A DNA stretch of 64,000 nucleotides from Xenophilus sp. AP218F (GTDB taxonomy: Bacteria; Pseudomonadota; Gammaproteobacteria; Burkholderiales; Chromobacteriaceae). The notes beneath the pieces were generated by a model. It was not told the origin of the DNA, searched no databases, and was given only the letters and a program-made list of their open reading frames with translations. A program made the translations under genes and the position numbers. This document shows, one piece after another, positions 27,660 to 36,869 of this stretch; the first letter of the stretch is position 1, and every line of letters starts with the position of its first letter. The stretch covers positions 417,912 through 481,911 of the forward strand of contig NJIE01000003.1 in NCBI GenBank assembly GCA_002213445.1, given 5' to 3'.

Positions 27660-28144
27660 TCGATCTCCGGCAGCGTCATCGCCAGCACGGTTTCTTCCTG
27701 TTTCTTGCGGAAGGCCGTCAGTTTGTCCGCCAGCTCCGGGCGGGTGACGGCCAGCATGGCCACGGCGAACAGCGCCGCGTTGGCCGCGCCGGCCTCGCCG
27801 ATGGCGAAGGTGGCCACCGGAATGCCCTTGGGCATCTGCACGATGGACAGCAGCGAATCCTCGCCGCGCAGGTAGCGGGACGGCACCGGCACGCCCAGCA
27901 CCGGCACATGAGTTTTGGCCGCCAGCATGCCCGGCAGGTGGGCGGCGCCGCCGGCGCCGGCGATGATGGCCGCCAGGCCTCTGGACGCGGCGTCTTCGGC
28001 GTACCGGAACAACAGGTCGGGGGTGCGGTGGGCGGATACGACGCGGGTTTCACAGGCGACGCCGAAGTCCTTGAGCACGCGCGCGGCGTGCTGCATCACT
28101 TCCCAGTCGCTGTTGCTACCCATCACGATGCCAACTTCGATCAT
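27656..28144 (-). CDS. purE: N5-carboxyaminoimidazole ribonucleotide mutase PurE
   Basis: 162 aa, the class I PurE length. [18 protein letters not shown] contains the conserved phosphate-binding [16 protein letters not shown] has the catalytic His, and [14 protein letters not shown] the substrate loop. It moves the carboxyl group of N5-CAIR to C4 to make CAIR. First gene of the purE-purK unit. No PurR-type operator was recognised in the 110 bases upstream. Confidence 0.96.
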   Translation of the reverse strand: MIEVGIVMGSNSDWEVMQHAARVLKDFGVACETRVVSAHRTPDLLFRYAEDAASRGLAAIIAGAGGAAHLPGMLAAKTHVPVLGVPVPSRYLRGEDSLLSIVQMPKGIPVATFAIGEAGAANAALFAVAMLAVTRPELADKLTAFRKKQEETVLAMTLPEIE

Positions 28145-28254
28145 GAGGTGCTGCTCGCTGATGAGGGGGAAAAGCGGGATTTTACCCGACTGCGGCGGCT
28201 ACCCGGAATGGTTTTTTATTTTCAGATCAAGACAGTTAGCGGCATTTCCTTGCC

Positions 28255-29076
28255 TCACCCCAGCTTGGGATAGGTGAACAACAGCAAGTGGACGGCGTTG
28301 AACAGGACGTGGGCCAGCACCGCCAGCCACAGCTGGCGGCGGGCGGCGTAGATCAGGCCGTAGCCCAGCCCGGCCAGCGAAGCGAGGCCCGCCAGCGCCC
28401 AGCCGCCGGCCAGGTGCGCCAGGCCGAACAGCAGCGAGGCCGCCATCAGCGCGGCGAAGGGTTCGGTGCGCAATTCCAGCCAGCGCTGCAAGCCGGCGCG
28501 GAAGAACGCCTCCTCGGCCAGCGACACCAGAAAGACATTGGCCAGCAGCCAGGGCAGGAACCAGAGCGGCAACTTGGGGGCGAAGGCGATCACGCCGCCG
28601 GCCGCGCCCGCCGCCAGCGCGAGCGCCAGCATCAGCCCGCCCACCGCCGCCGCGGGCCAGCCCCAGCGCCGCTCCACCCGCGGGCTGCCGACCAGCCCCG
28701 CCAGCAGCAGGAAGCCGGCCAGGCCCTTGTCGTAGTTCCAGTACAGCCGGTACGGCGCGCTGTCCGCGCTGGCATGGCCCTGCCACAGCAACGGGTTGGC
28801 GAAGCCCGGCAGCGCGTGCACCGCCAGCGCCAGCAACGTCACGATCCACACCAGATACAGCTCCGGCCGCGGATAGCGGCGCAGCGCCAACGTCAGCCAG
28901 ACCGCCGCGGCCGCCACCGGGATGCCCAGCGGCTGCAACAGCCCCGCCCAGCCGGCTAACAGCAGGCTGACGGCCAGGCCCAGCCAGCCGACCAGTTCGC
29001 GTCCGAGGCTGATCGCCAGCAAGGCCAGCGCCAGGACGGCGTAAGCGGCGAGGAGGTCGGGGGCGGGAAACGGCAT
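28255..29076 (-). CDS. CPBP family intramembrane glutamic endopeptidase
   Basis: 273 aa with about eight hydrophobic helices. Three motifs of the CPBP/Abi protease family are present: EEAFFRAGLQ (EExxxR) near residue 182, FGLAHLAGG near 214 and HVLFNAVH near 257. These provide the catalytic glutamates and histidines. Members cleave membrane proteins or prenylated substrates; the substrate is unknown here. The ATG at 29076 has an AGGAG site five bases upstream. A longer reading to 29898 runs over the upstream gene in another frame and is rejected. Confidence 0.85.
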   Translation of the reverse strand: MPFPAPDLLAAYAVLALALLAISLGRELVGWLGLAVSLLLAGWAGLLQPLGIPVAAAAVWLTLALRRYPRPELYLVWIVTLLALAVHALPGFANPLLWQGHASADSAPYRLYWNYDKGLAGFLLLAGLVGSPRVERRWGWPAAAVGGLMLALALAAGAAGGVIAFAPKLPLWFLPWLLANVFLVSLAEEAFFRAGLQRWLELRTEPFAALMAASLLFGLAHLAGGWALAGLASLAGLGYGLIYAARRQLWLAVLAHVLFNAVHLLLFTYPKLG

Positions 29077-29102
29077 GGAGGCTCCTGTGAAGGCGGTCGG
29101 AC

Positions 29103-29861
29103 TCAAAACGGGTCTTGCGGCGCGATGGCCGCCGGTTGCGCGTCGGCGAAAATGTCGCGCCAACTGGTGTAGGCGGTGACGTACATCACCGGGAACCACA
29201 GCAGCAGGCCAAGGCCCAGCGGCAACAGCGCCAGCAGCAGCAGGGCGCTCAGCGCCACGCTGGCCAGCAGCAGGGCCAGCCAGTTGGCGAGGCCCGCGCG
29301 CAGGCTCAGGCGGATGGCGCGCCAGGCGCCGGCGCCGGTCAGCGCCACCAGCGCCGGGGCGAACCAGTAGCTGGTGCTGACCAGAAAGACCAGCACCGCG
29401 CCCAGGATCAGCAGCAGGCCGATCGGGCCTTCGATGTCGGCCAGCGATTGCGGCGCGGCCGCGCCGGTGGGCACGTGCACGCCGAGCAGCGGCACCAGGA
29501 AGCTCAGCAACAGCAGCGCCAGCAGCAGCAGGCCGAGATAGAGCATGCCGACGTTGATCAGCTGGCGCGGCGCGCGCTTGAAGCCGGCGAACAGGTCGGA
29601 CAGCTCCAGTTCGCCGCCCTGCTCGCTCTTGTGCGCGGCCAGCACGAAACCGGCGGCGAACACCGGGGCGACGAAAAAGGTGATCGGGCCGCCGACCACC
29701 GGGATGTAACTGACGGCGAAATGGATCACCAGGTAGGCCAGCGCCAGCAATATCCAGGTCAGCGGCTGCTGGCGGACGATGTAAAAGGCCTCGATGCACC
29801 AGCGCCAGCCGCGCAGCGCCGCCACGCGGCGAGGGGTGGGATCGGCGTTGAATTGCTGCAT
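29103..29861 (-). CDS. BPSS1780 family membrane protein
   Basis: 252 aa. It has the N-terminal RVAALRGWRWCIEAFYIVRQQPLTW block and C-terminal PVMYVTAYTSWRDIF typical of the BPSS1780 family, a beta-proteobacterial group of unknown function. About six membrane helices alternate with short loops (for example 36-60, 66-78, 103-127, 149-175, 196-222). It is 26 bases upstream of the CPBP gene and probably co-transcribed. Function is not known for the family. Confidence 0.82.
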   Translation of the reverse strand: MQQFNADPTPRRVAALRGWRWCIEAFYIVRQQPLTWILLALAYLVIHFAVSYIPVVGGPITFFVAPVFAAGFVLAAHKSEQGGELELSDLFAGFKRAPRQLINVGMLYLGLLLLALLLLSFLVPLLGVHVPTGAAAPQSLADIEGPIGLLLILGAVLVFLVSTSYWFAPALVALTGAGAWRAIRLSLRAGLANWLALLLASVALSALLLLALLPLGLGLLLWFPVMYVTAYTSWRDIFADAQPAAIAPQDPF

Positions 29862-30255
29862 TGCATTCTCCTAATGGCGGCGCGGCCGCCTGCTTCAAAA
29901 ACGGTAGGGAACATGTGACCGGCGCGCGCGCCGGCGGTTCAGCGCGCGCCCGCGCCGGCGCTTGTTATGGTTTTCGCGCGGCCGGCGCGGCTTTGATTTT
30001 ACCCGCTTGGCCCGGCGCGCGCCCGCCGGCCGACACCTGGCCGGCGGCAAAAGCGGCATTTTTCACTTTCTCCCGATTTTTCACGGCTTTATTTGTCCAA
30101 AGTCGTCCGACCGCGCCGGCGGCGCGGTTGCCGCATGACGTCAAAATCGGCGATAATTCCGCGGTTTTGCGACGGTAGACCCATGTCGCCCGGCAGCATC
30201 GAGCGGATGGAAGAGCCGTCGTTCCGGTTCCCTATAGTCTTGAGGTTTTACCTGA
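29862..30255. other. Intergenic region without a gene, upstream of tkt
   Basis: About 390 bases between the BPSS1780 gene and tkt. It contains very GC-rich inverted segments (around 29920-29965 and 30020-30055) and no ORF with family features. A TATAGT hexamer at 30233-30238 is too close to the ATG at 30256 to be a confident -10. GAGG at about 30242 is the likely tkt ribosome site. I cannot place the promoter with certainty. Confidence 0.5.
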
Positions 30256-32244
30256 ATGGTTACCCGCACCGAGCTTGCCAACGCCATCCGCTTCCTGTCG
30301 ATGGACGCTGTTGAAAAGGCCAAATCCGGCCACCCCGGCGCCCCGATGGGCATGGCCGATATCGCCGAAGTCCTGTGGCGCGACTATCTGAAGCACAATC
30401 CGGCCAACCCGGCCTGGGCCGACCGCGACCGCTTCGTTCTCTCCAACGGCCACGGCTCGATGCTGATCTACAGCCTGCTGCATCTGTCCGGCTACGATCT
30501 GTCCATCGACGACCTCAAGAACTTCCGCCAGCTGCACAGCAAGACGCCGGGCCATCCGGAATACGGCTACGCGCCGGGCGTGGAAACCACCACCGGCCCG
30601 CTGGGCCAGGGCATCACCAACGCGGTGGGCATGGCGCTGGCGGAAAAGATGCTGGCCGCCCAGTTCAACCGCGACGGCCACGACATCGTCGACCACCACA
30701 CCTACGTATTCCTGGGCGACGGCTGCCTGATGGAAGGCATCAGCCACGAAGCCTGCTCGCTGGCCGGCACCTGGGGCCTCAACAAGCTGATCGCCTTCTG
30801 GGACGACAACGGCATCTCCATCGACGGCCACGTCGAAGGCTGGTTCAGCGACGACACCCCGGGCCGCTTCGAAGCCTACGGCTGGCAAGTGATCCGCAAC
30901 GTCAACGGCCACGACCCGGTGGAAATCGCCACCGCCATCGATACCGCCAAGAAGAGCGCCGACAAACCGACGCTGATCTGCTGCAAGACCACCATCGGCT
31001 TCGGCGCGCCCACCAAGCAGGGCAGCCACGATTGCCACGGCTCGCCGCTGGGCGCGGCCGAAATCGCCGCCTCGCGCGAACAGCTGAACTGGCCGCACGC
31101 GCCGTTCGAAATCCCGGCCGAGGTGTACGCCGAGTGGAGCGCCCGCGACAAGGGCGCCGTCGCCGAGATCGAATGGAACCAGCGTTTCGACGCCTACCGC
31201 GCCGCCCATCCGGCGCTGGCCGCCGAGTTCGAACGCCGCATGAAGGGCGAACTGCCGGCAGGCTGGGCCGAAGCGCAAGCCGCCGCCCTCGCCAAGATCA
31301 ACGATGCCGCCCAGACCGTGGCCACCCGCAAGGCCAGCCAGATCGCGCTGGAAGCGCTGTCGCCGGCGGTGCCGGAATTCGTCGGCGGCTCCGCCGACCT
31401 GACCGGCTCCAACCTGACCAACTGGTCCGGCTCCAAGTGGATCAATGCCGAAGGCCAAGGCAACTACATCAGCTACGGCGTGCGCGAGTTCGGCATGGCC
31501 GCCATCATGAACGGCATGACCCTGCACGGCGGCCTGCGCCCGTACGGCGGCACCTTCCTGATGTTCAGCGAGTACGCCCGCAACGCGCTGCGCATGGCCT
31601 CGCTGATGAAGATCAACCCGATCTTCGTGTTCACCCACGACTCGATCGGCCTGGGCGAAGACGGCCCGACGCACCAGCCGGTGGAGCAGACCGCTACCTT
31701 GCGCCTGATCCCGAACCACCACACCTGGCGCCCGTGCGACACGGTGGAAGCCGCCGCCGCCTGGATCGACGCCATCGAGCAGAAGCACACCCCGTCGAGC
31801 CTGATCCTCAGCCGCCAGAACCTGCCCTTCGTCGCCCGCGACGCCGAGCAGATCGCCGCCATCCGCAAGGGCGGCTACGTGCTCTCCGACGCGGCCGCGC
31901 CCAAGGCGGTGCTGATCGCCACCGGTTCGGAAGTGGAACTGGCGCTCAAGGCGCAAGCCGCGCTGGCCGAAGAAGGCGTGGCGGTGCGCGTGGTGTCCAT
32001 GCCCTGCACCAACCTGTTCGACAAGCAGGACAAGGCCTGGCAGCAAAGCGTGCTGCCCGCCGGCATCCCGCGCGTGGCCATCGAAGCCGGCCACCCGGAC
32101 TTCTGGCGCAAATACGTGGGCCTGGAAGGCGAAGTGGTCGGCATGGCCACCTTCGGCGAATCGGCCCCCGCGCCGCAGCTGTTCAAGGAATTCGGATTCA
32201 CCGTCGAGAACGTGGTCGCCAAGACCCGCGCGGTTATCCGCTAA
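30256..32244 (+). CDS. tkt: Transketolase
   Basis: 662 aa, full length. The thiamine-diphosphate domain shows [43 protein letters not shown] and [10 protein letters not shown]; the Pyr domain shows the [10 protein letters not shown] glutamate-region equivalent, [12 protein letters not shown] and [17 protein letters not shown]; the C-terminal domain is complete. It transfers two-carbon ketol units between sugar phosphates in the pentose phosphate pathway. First gene of a co-oriented carbon-metabolism block with gap, pgk and fba, but it has its own terminator, so the downstream genes have separate promoters. Confidence 0.97.
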   Translation: MVTRTELANAIRFLSMDAVEKAKSGHPGAPMGMADIAEVLWRDYLKHNPANPAWADRDRFVLSNGHGSMLIYSLLHLSGYDLSIDDLKNFRQLHSKTPGHPEYGYAPGVETTTGPLGQGITNAVGMALAEKMLAAQFNRDGHDIVDHHTYVFLGDGCLMEGISHEACSLAGTWGLNKLIAFWDDNGISIDGHVEGWFSDDTPGRFEAYGWQVIRNVNGHDPVEIATAIDTAKKSADKPTLICCKTTIGFGAPTKQGSHDCHGSPLGAAEIAASREQLNWPHAPFEIPAEVYAEWSARDKGAVAEIEWNQRFDAYRAAHPALAAEFERRMKGELPAGWAEAQAAALAKINDAAQTVATRKASQIALEALSPAVPEFVGGSADLTGSNLTNWSGSKWINAEGQGNYISYGVREFGMAAIMNGMTLHGGLRPYGGTFLMFSEYARNALRMASLMKINPIFVFTHDSIGLGEDGPTHQPVEQTATLRLIPNHHTWRPCDTVEAAAAWIDAIEQKHTPSSLILSRQNLPFVARDAEQIAAIRKGGYVLSDAAAPKAVLIATGSEVELALKAQAALAEEGVAVRVVSMPCTNLFDKQDKAWQQSVLPAGIPRVAIEAGHPDFWRKYVGLEGEVVGMATFGESAPAPQLFKEFGFTVENVVAKTRAVIR

Positions 32245-32252
32245 GCAGGAGC

Positions 32253-32285
32253 AAGACCACCGCGGCGACGCGGTGGTCTTTTTTT
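32253..32285 (+). terminator. Rho-independent terminator of tkt
   Basis: A 12-bp stem (AAGACCACCGCG / CGCGGTGGTCTT, 32253-32264 and 32269-32280) with a GCGA loop is followed by five T (32281-32285). It lies 8 bases after the tkt stop. Confidence 0.92.
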
Positions 32286-32294
32286 GCCGCGTCA

Positions 32295-32312
32295 TGTAGT
32301 CGTCGCACTACA
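32295..32312. promoter_or_regulatory. Palindrome upstream of gap, possible operator
   Basis: TGTAGT-CGTCGC-ACTACA, perfect six-base arms with a six-base spacer, lies between the tkt terminator and the gap start, 30 bases before the ATG. Its form resembles sites of RpiR/HexR-type carbon regulators, but the match is by eye only. Confidence 0.5.
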
Positions 32313-32341
32313 AAAGAAGCCAGCCTGGAGAAGAAAGAAGC

Positions 32342-33361
32342 ATGAGCATCCGTCTCGCCATCAACGGTTACGGCCGCATCGGTCGTCAAGTTCTGCGCGC
32401 CATCTACGAAAACAATATGCGCCAGGATTTCCAAGTTGTGGCCGTCAACGCCACCGGCGACCTCAACATCAACGCCCACCTGACCAAGTTCGACACCGTG
32501 CATGGCCGCTTCCCCGGCGAAGTGGAGCAGGACGACAAGCACTTGATTATCAACGGGGAAAAGATTCCGTTCTTCAGCACCCGCAACCCGGCCGAGCTGC
32601 CGTGGCGCGAGCTGGACGTGGATCTGGTGCTGGAATGCACCGGCGCCTTCACCAGCAAGGAGAAGTGCCAGGCGCACCTGGACGCCGGCGCCAAGAAGGT
32701 GCTGATCTCCGCGCCCGGCGGCGACGACGTCGACGCCACCATCGTTTACGGCGTCAATCACGACACGCTGACCCCGGAAATGACCGTCGTCTCCAACGCC
32801 AGCTGCACCACCAATTGCCTGGCTCCGGTAGCGAAGGCGCTACACGACGCCATCGGCATCAAGAAAGGCCTGATGACCACCATCCACGCCTTCACCAACG
32901 ACCAGGTGCTGACCGACGTCAAGCACAAGGACCTGCGCCGCGCCCGTTCCGCCACCGACAACATGATTCCCACCAAGACCGGCGCGGCCAAGGCGGTCGG
33001 CCTGGTGCTGCCGGAACTGAAGGGCAAGCTCGACGGCTTCGCGGTGCGCGTGCCCACCATCAACGTGTCGCTGGTGGACCTCACCTTCACCGCCAGCCGC
33101 GACACCAGCAAGGAAGAAGTCAACGAGATCCTGCAAGGCGCGGCCAAGGGCCGGATGAAGGGCATCCTCGGCTTCAATACCCTGCCCCTGGTGTCCGGCG
33201 ACTTCAACCACACCGAAGAAGCCTCCACCTTCGACGCCACGCTGACCAAGGTGACCGGCGGCAACATGGTCAAGGTGCTGGCCTGGTACGACAACGAGTG
33301 GGGCTTCAGCTGCCAGATGCTGCGCACCGCCCGCGCGATGTTCGAGCCTGCCCGCCAGTAA
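32342..33361 (+). CDS. gap: Glyceraldehyde-3-phosphate dehydrogenase, type I
   Basis: 339 aa. [13 protein letters not shown] forms the Rossmann loop, [12 protein letters not shown] holds the catalytic Cys, and [12 protein letters not shown] and [12 protein letters not shown] are conserved. It interconverts glyceraldehyde-3-phosphate and 1,3-bisphosphoglycerate. At the end of strand beta-2 it reads VVAVNATGD: the Asp that binds the NAD ribose in strictly NAD-dependent GapA enzymes is Ala37 here, as in the VAINASYD of NADP-preferring Bacillus GapB. Erythrose-4-phosphate dehydrogenase is an alternative but the local residues fit GAPDH better. GGAGAAG precedes the ATG. Confidence 0.92.
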   Translation: MSIRLAINGYGRIGRQVLRAIYENNMRQDFQVVAVNATGDLNINAHLTKFDTVHGRFPGEVEQDDKHLIINGEKIPFFSTRNPAELPWRELDVDLVLECTGAFTSKEKCQAHLDAGAKKVLISAPGGDDVDATIVYGVNHDTLTPEMTVVSNASCTTNCLAPVAKALHDAIGIKKGLMTTIHAFTNDQVLTDVKHKDLRRARSATDNMIPTKTGAAKAVGLVLPELKGKLDGFAVRVPTINVSLVDLTFTASRDTSKEEVNEILQGAAKGRMKGILGFNTLPLVSGDFNHTEEASTFDATLTKVTGGNMVKVLAWYDNEWGFSCQMLRTARAMFEPARQ

Positions 33362-33700
33362 GCCCGGCGGCGGCGGTCGACGCCACTATTACCCGTCGCC
33401 CGCCGCCCGGCTTTGCGGCAATATCGGGAAAGTCCCGGCGCAAGTCCGGCCGCCGCCGCCGCGCGGCGCGGACTCGCCTGCCTGCGGTTTTAGCGCGATA
33501 ATCATCGCCAGATGCAGCGAGTTTGATACCAGTTAAATACCAGGTCGCGAATTGGCCTAGACTGGCGACTTGCAAGTCTGGCGCTTGCCGTCCCGATGCC
33601 GGGAGGCGTCGCCCGCCGCTTGTAACAAGACATGGCTGCTCCGGCGGTGTTCTGCCGCGCCGGGCGGCGCCGAATTCACCCGATAAACTGCGAGTCTGCG
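33362..33700. other. Intergenic region between gap and pgk, probably the pgk promoter
   Basis: 339 bases with no supported gene. The first 130 bases are very GC-rich; the middle (33500-33560) is AT-richer and carries a direct repeat ATACCAG-TTAA-ATACCAG (33526-33532 and 33537-33543), one helical turn apart. A palindrome CTTGT-A-ACAAG lies near 33620. These are candidates for regulator binding ahead of pgk. No hairpin with a T-run was seen after gap. Confidence 0.5.
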
Positions 33701-34879
33701 ATGAAATTCAACAAACTTTCCGAACAGAGTCTTTCCGGCAAACGCGTTCTGATCCGCGTCGACATGAACGTGCCGCTGAAAAACGGCGTCATTGGCGACG
33801 ACACCCGCATCCGCGCCAGCCTGGCCACCATCGAACACTGCCTGAAGGCCGGCGCCGGCGTGATGCTGATGACCCACCTGGGCCGCCCGACCGAAGGCGA
33901 GCCTAAGCCGGAAGACAGCCTCGCGCCGGTGGTGGCCCGCCTGTCCGAACTCCTGGGCAAGCCGGTGCGCCTGGCGGCCGACTTCCGCGCCGGCGTCGAA
34001 CTCGCCCCGGGCGAAGTGGTGATGCTGGAAAACGTGCGCCTGAACAAGGGCGAGAAGAAGAACAACGAAGAGCTGGGCCGCGCCTACGCCGCGCTGTGCG
34101 AAGTGTTCGTGCACGACGCCTTCGGCACCTCGCACCGCGCCGAGGCTTCCACCCACGCCGTGGCCAAGTTCGCCCCGGTGGCCTGCGCCGGCCTGCTCTT
34201 GTCCGCCGAGCTGGACGCGCTCTCCAAGGCGCTGCTGGCCCCGGCCCGCCCGCTGGTGGCCATCGTCGCCGGCTCCAAGGTATCCACCAAGCTGACTATC
34301 CTGGAAGCGCTGGCCGACAAGGTTGACCAGCTGATCGTGGGCGGCGGCATCGCCAACACCTTCCTCCTGGCCGAAGGCAAGAATATCGGCAAGAGCCTGG
34401 CCGAAGCCGACCTGGTGGAAGACGCCCGCCGCGTCATCGCCAAGATCCGCGCCCGCGGCGGCGACGTGCCGCTGCCCACCGACGTGGTGTGCGCCACCGA
34501 GTTCGCCGAAACCGCGGCCGCCGTCACCAAGAACGTGGCCGAGGTGACCGCCGACGACATGATCCTGGACATCGGCCCGGACTCCGCCAAGGAGCTGGCC
34601 GCCATCATCGCCCAGGCCGGCACCGTGGTGTGGAACGGCCCGGTAGGCGTGTTCGAGTTCGACCAGTTCGGCAACGGCACCAAGACGCTGGCCGAGGCCA
34701 TCGCCAAGTCCCCGGCGTTCTCGATCGCCGGCGGCGGCGACACCCTGGCGGCGATCGCCAAGTACGGCATCACCGACGACATCAGCTACATCTCCACCGG
34801 CGGCGGCGCCTTCCTCGAGTTCCTGGAAGGCAAGGAGCTGCCGGCGGTAGCCATCCTGGCTGAACGCGCCGCGAAGTAA
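33701..34879 (+). CDS. pgk: Phosphoglycerate kinase
   Basis: 392 aa. The N-terminal domain has [37 protein letters not shown] and [14 protein letters not shown]; the C-terminal nucleotide domain has [39 protein letters not shown] and [13 protein letters not shown]. It makes ATP from 1,3-bisphosphoglycerate. The ATG at 33701 gives the normal N-terminus MKFNKLSEQ; an upstream in-frame ATG at 33632 adds non-family sequence. The ribosome site is weak (GCGAG). Confidence 0.97.
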   Translation: MKFNKLSEQSLSGKRVLIRVDMNVPLKNGVIGDDTRIRASLATIEHCLKAGAGVMLMTHLGRPTEGEPKPEDSLAPVVARLSELLGKPVRLAADFRAGVELAPGEVVMLENVRLNKGEKKNNEELGRAYAALCEVFVHDAFGTSHRAEASTHAVAKFAPVACAGLLLSAELDALSKALLAPARPLVAIVAGSKVSTKLTILEALADKVDQLIVGGGIANTFLLAEGKNIGKSLAEADLVEDARRVIAKIRARGGDVPLPTDVVCATEFAETAAAVTKNVAEVTADDMILDIGPDSAKELAAIIAQAGTVVWNGPVGVFEFDQFGNGTKTLAEAIAKSPAFSIAGGGDTLAAIAKYGITDDISYISTGGGAFLEFLEGKELPAVAILAERAAK

Positions 34880-34891
34880 TGACTGCGACAG

Positions 34892-34912
34892 GCCGCCTTC
34901 GGGCGGCTTTTT
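34892..34912 (+). terminator. Rho-independent terminator of pgk
   Basis: A short GCCGCC-TTCG-GGCGGC hairpin (34892-34907), with the very stable TTCG loop, is followed by five T. It lies 12 bases after the pgk stop. Confidence 0.9.
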
Positions 34913-34970
34913 GCTAGCCAGATAGCGCCCGATCGCCTATCATCGGCCCGCCTTGCAAGGAGTTAATGAC

Positions 34971-35600
34971 ATGCCGTTAAATACTTGGCTGCTGTTCGTC
35001 ACCACCGTGTTTTTCGTGTCGGCTACCCCCGGCCCCAACATGTTGCTGGCGATGACTCACGGCATCCATTACGGCGTGCGCCGCACGCTGGCGACCTGTT
35101 GCGGGCTGATGAGCGCGCTGGCGCTGATCATGCTGGCCTCCGCGGCCGGCCTCGGCGCGCTGCTGGCGGCGTCGGAGACGCTGTTCTCCGCGGTCAAATA
35201 CGCCGGCGCGGCTTACCTGATCTATCTGGGGGTCAAGACCTGGCGCGCCGAGCCGCGCCCGGTGGCCGAAACCGCAGACGACGCGCGCGCGCCGCACACG
35301 CCGGCCCGCATGTTCCGCTCCGGTTTTCTGGTGGCGATGAGCAATCCGAAAGCCTTCATCTTCTTCGCCGCGCTGTTCCCGCAGTTCATGAACGCGCGCT
35401 TGCCGCAGGGCCCGCAACTGGCGCTGCTGGCGCTCACCTTCTTCATCATCGAGGCGGCGTGGCAGTTCGCCTACGCCAGCGGCGGCGCCAGGCTGGCCCG
35501 CTGGCTGAACTCCGCCCGCCGCCTCCGCCTGGTCAACCGCGTGTCCGGCGGCGCTTTCATCGGCGCCGGCGCGCTGCTGACCGGCCTGGGCCGGCACTAG
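34971..35600 (+). CDS. LysE/RhtB family amino-acid exporter
   Basis: 209 aa with about six membrane helices. The N-terminal SATPGPNMLLAM, GLMSALALIM, GAAYLIYLGVKTW and the FRSGFLVAMSNPKAFIFFAALFP segment are diagnostic of the RhtB branch of LysE exporters. Such proteins export homoserine, threonine or similar amino acids; the substrate here is unknown. The ATG at 34971 has AAGGAG eleven bases upstream; a TTG start at 34953 is rejected. It sits between pgk and fba, a place where many beta-proteobacteria carry pyruvate kinase. Confidence 0.9.
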   Translation: MPLNTWLLFVTTVFFVSATPGPNMLLAMTHGIHYGVRRTLATCCGLMSALALIMLASAAGLGALLAASETLFSAVKYAGAAYLIYLGVKTWRAEPRPVAETADDARAPHTPARMFRSGFLVAMSNPKAFIFFAALFPQFMNARLPQGPQLALLALTFFIIEAAWQFAYASGGARLARWLNSARRLRLVNRVSGGAFIGAGALLTGLGRH

Positions 35601-35694
35601 CCGGCCACCGTTTCGTCATCAGGCCGCAGGCTCGCCCCGCGGCCTCTGATCCAAAACCACGCTCCGCTTGGGCGGAGCATCGAGGGAGAGATTC

Positions 35695-36759
35695 ATGGCA
35701 CTTGTTTCTATGCGTCAGTTGCTGGACCACGCGGCGGAATTCGGCTACGGCCTGCCCGCCTTCAACGTCAACAACCTGGAACAGATGCGCGCCATCATGG
35801 AAGCCGCCGACAAGGTGAACGCTCCGGTGATCGTGCAGGCCTCGGCCGGCGCGCGCAAATACGCCGGCGCGCCCTTCCTGCGCCACCTGATCCTGGCGGC
35901 GGTGGAAGAGTTTCCGCACATCCCGGTGGTGATGCACCAGGACCACGGCGTGAGCCCGGACATCTGCCAGCGCTCCATCCAGCTGGGCTTCTCCTCGGTG
36001 ATGATGGACGGCTCGCTGAAGACCGACGGCAAGACCCCGGCCGACTATGACTACAACGTCGGCGTCACCCGCACCGTGGTCAACTTCGCCCACGCCTGCG
36101 GCGTGTCGGTGGAAGGCGAGATCGGTTGCCTCGGCAGCCTGGAAACCGGCAAGGCCGGCGAGGAAGACGGCGTGGGCGCCGAAGGCGTGCTGGATCACAG
36201 CCAGCTGTTGACCGACCCGGAAGAAGCCGCCCGCTTCGTGAAAGACACCGGCGTGGACGCGCTGGCCATCGCCATCGGCACCAGCCACGGCGCCTACAAG
36301 TTCACCAAGAAGCCCACCGGCGACGTGCTGCGCATCGACCGCATCAAGGAAATCCACGCCCGCATCCCCAACACCCACCTGGTGATGCACGGCTCCTCCA
36401 GCGTGCCGCAGGAATGGCTGGCCATCATCAACGAATTCGGCGGCGAGATTCCGGAAACCTACGGCGTGCCGGTGGAAGAAATCGTGGAAGGCATCAAGCA
36501 CGGCGTGCGCAAGGTGAACATCGACACCGACCTGCGCCTGGCCTCCACCGGCGCCATCCGCCGCTTCATGGCCCAGCACCCGGCCGAGTTCGACCCGCGC
36601 AAATACCTGGCCAAGACCGTGGACGCGATGCGCGACGTGTGCATCGCCCGCTACGAAGCCTTCGGCGCGGCCGGCATGGCCGGCAAGATCAAGCCGATCA
36701 ACCTGGAGACCATGGCCAATCTGTACCTGAAGGGCGAGCTGGCCCAGATCGTCAGATAA
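35695..36759 (+). CDS. fba: Class II fructose-bisphosphate aldolase (Calvin-cycle subtype)
   Basis: 354 aa. [37 protein letters not shown] (zinc histidine and catalytic Asp), [22 protein letters not shown] and [11 protein letters not shown] follow the class IIA order, with the length and inserts of the CbbA-like subtype used for glycolysis in beta-proteobacteria. It splits fructose-1,6-bisphosphate with zinc. The ATG at 35695 has GAGGGAGAG upstream; a reading from 35668 is rejected. No RuBisCO or phosphoribulokinase gene is in the window. Confidence 0.96.
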   Translation: MALVSMRQLLDHAAEFGYGLPAFNVNNLEQMRAIMEAADKVNAPVIVQASAGARKYAGAPFLRHLILAAVEEFPHIPVVMHQDHGVSPDICQRSIQLGFSSVMMDGSLKTDGKTPADYDYNVGVTRTVVNFAHACGVSVEGEIGCLGSLETGKAGEEDGVGAEGVLDHSQLLTDPEEAARFVKDTGVDALAIAIGTSHGAYKFTKKPTGDVLRIDRIKEIHARIPNTHLVMHGSSSVPQEWLAIINEFGGEIPETYGVPVEEIVEGIKHGVRKVNIDTDLRLASTGAIRRFMAQHPAEFDPRKYLAKTVDAMRDVCIARYEAFGAAGMAGKIKPINLETMANLYLKGELAQIVR

Positions 36760-36784
36760 ACGCCGGCGACCGCCGCGCCAACGC

Positions 36785-36807
36785 AACCGCTCGCAAGAGC
36801 GGTTTTT
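36785..36807 (+). terminator. Rho-independent terminator of fba
   Basis: AACCGCTC-GCAA-GAGCGGTT (36785-36804) is followed by T residues and lies 25 bases after the stop. Confidence 0.88.
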
Positions 36808-36869
36808 CGTTTCCGATTCCGCGCTGTACTACAGTGAAAGCAGGACTGTCACCAGCGTCGCCCCTCCCC

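Noticed and set aside
35695..36759. A Calvin cycle operon, suggested by tkt, gap, pgk and a CbbA-like aldolase
   Set aside because: No RuBisCO or phosphoribulokinase gene is present, and these genes serve glycolysis and the pentose phosphate pathway in many beta-proteobacteria.
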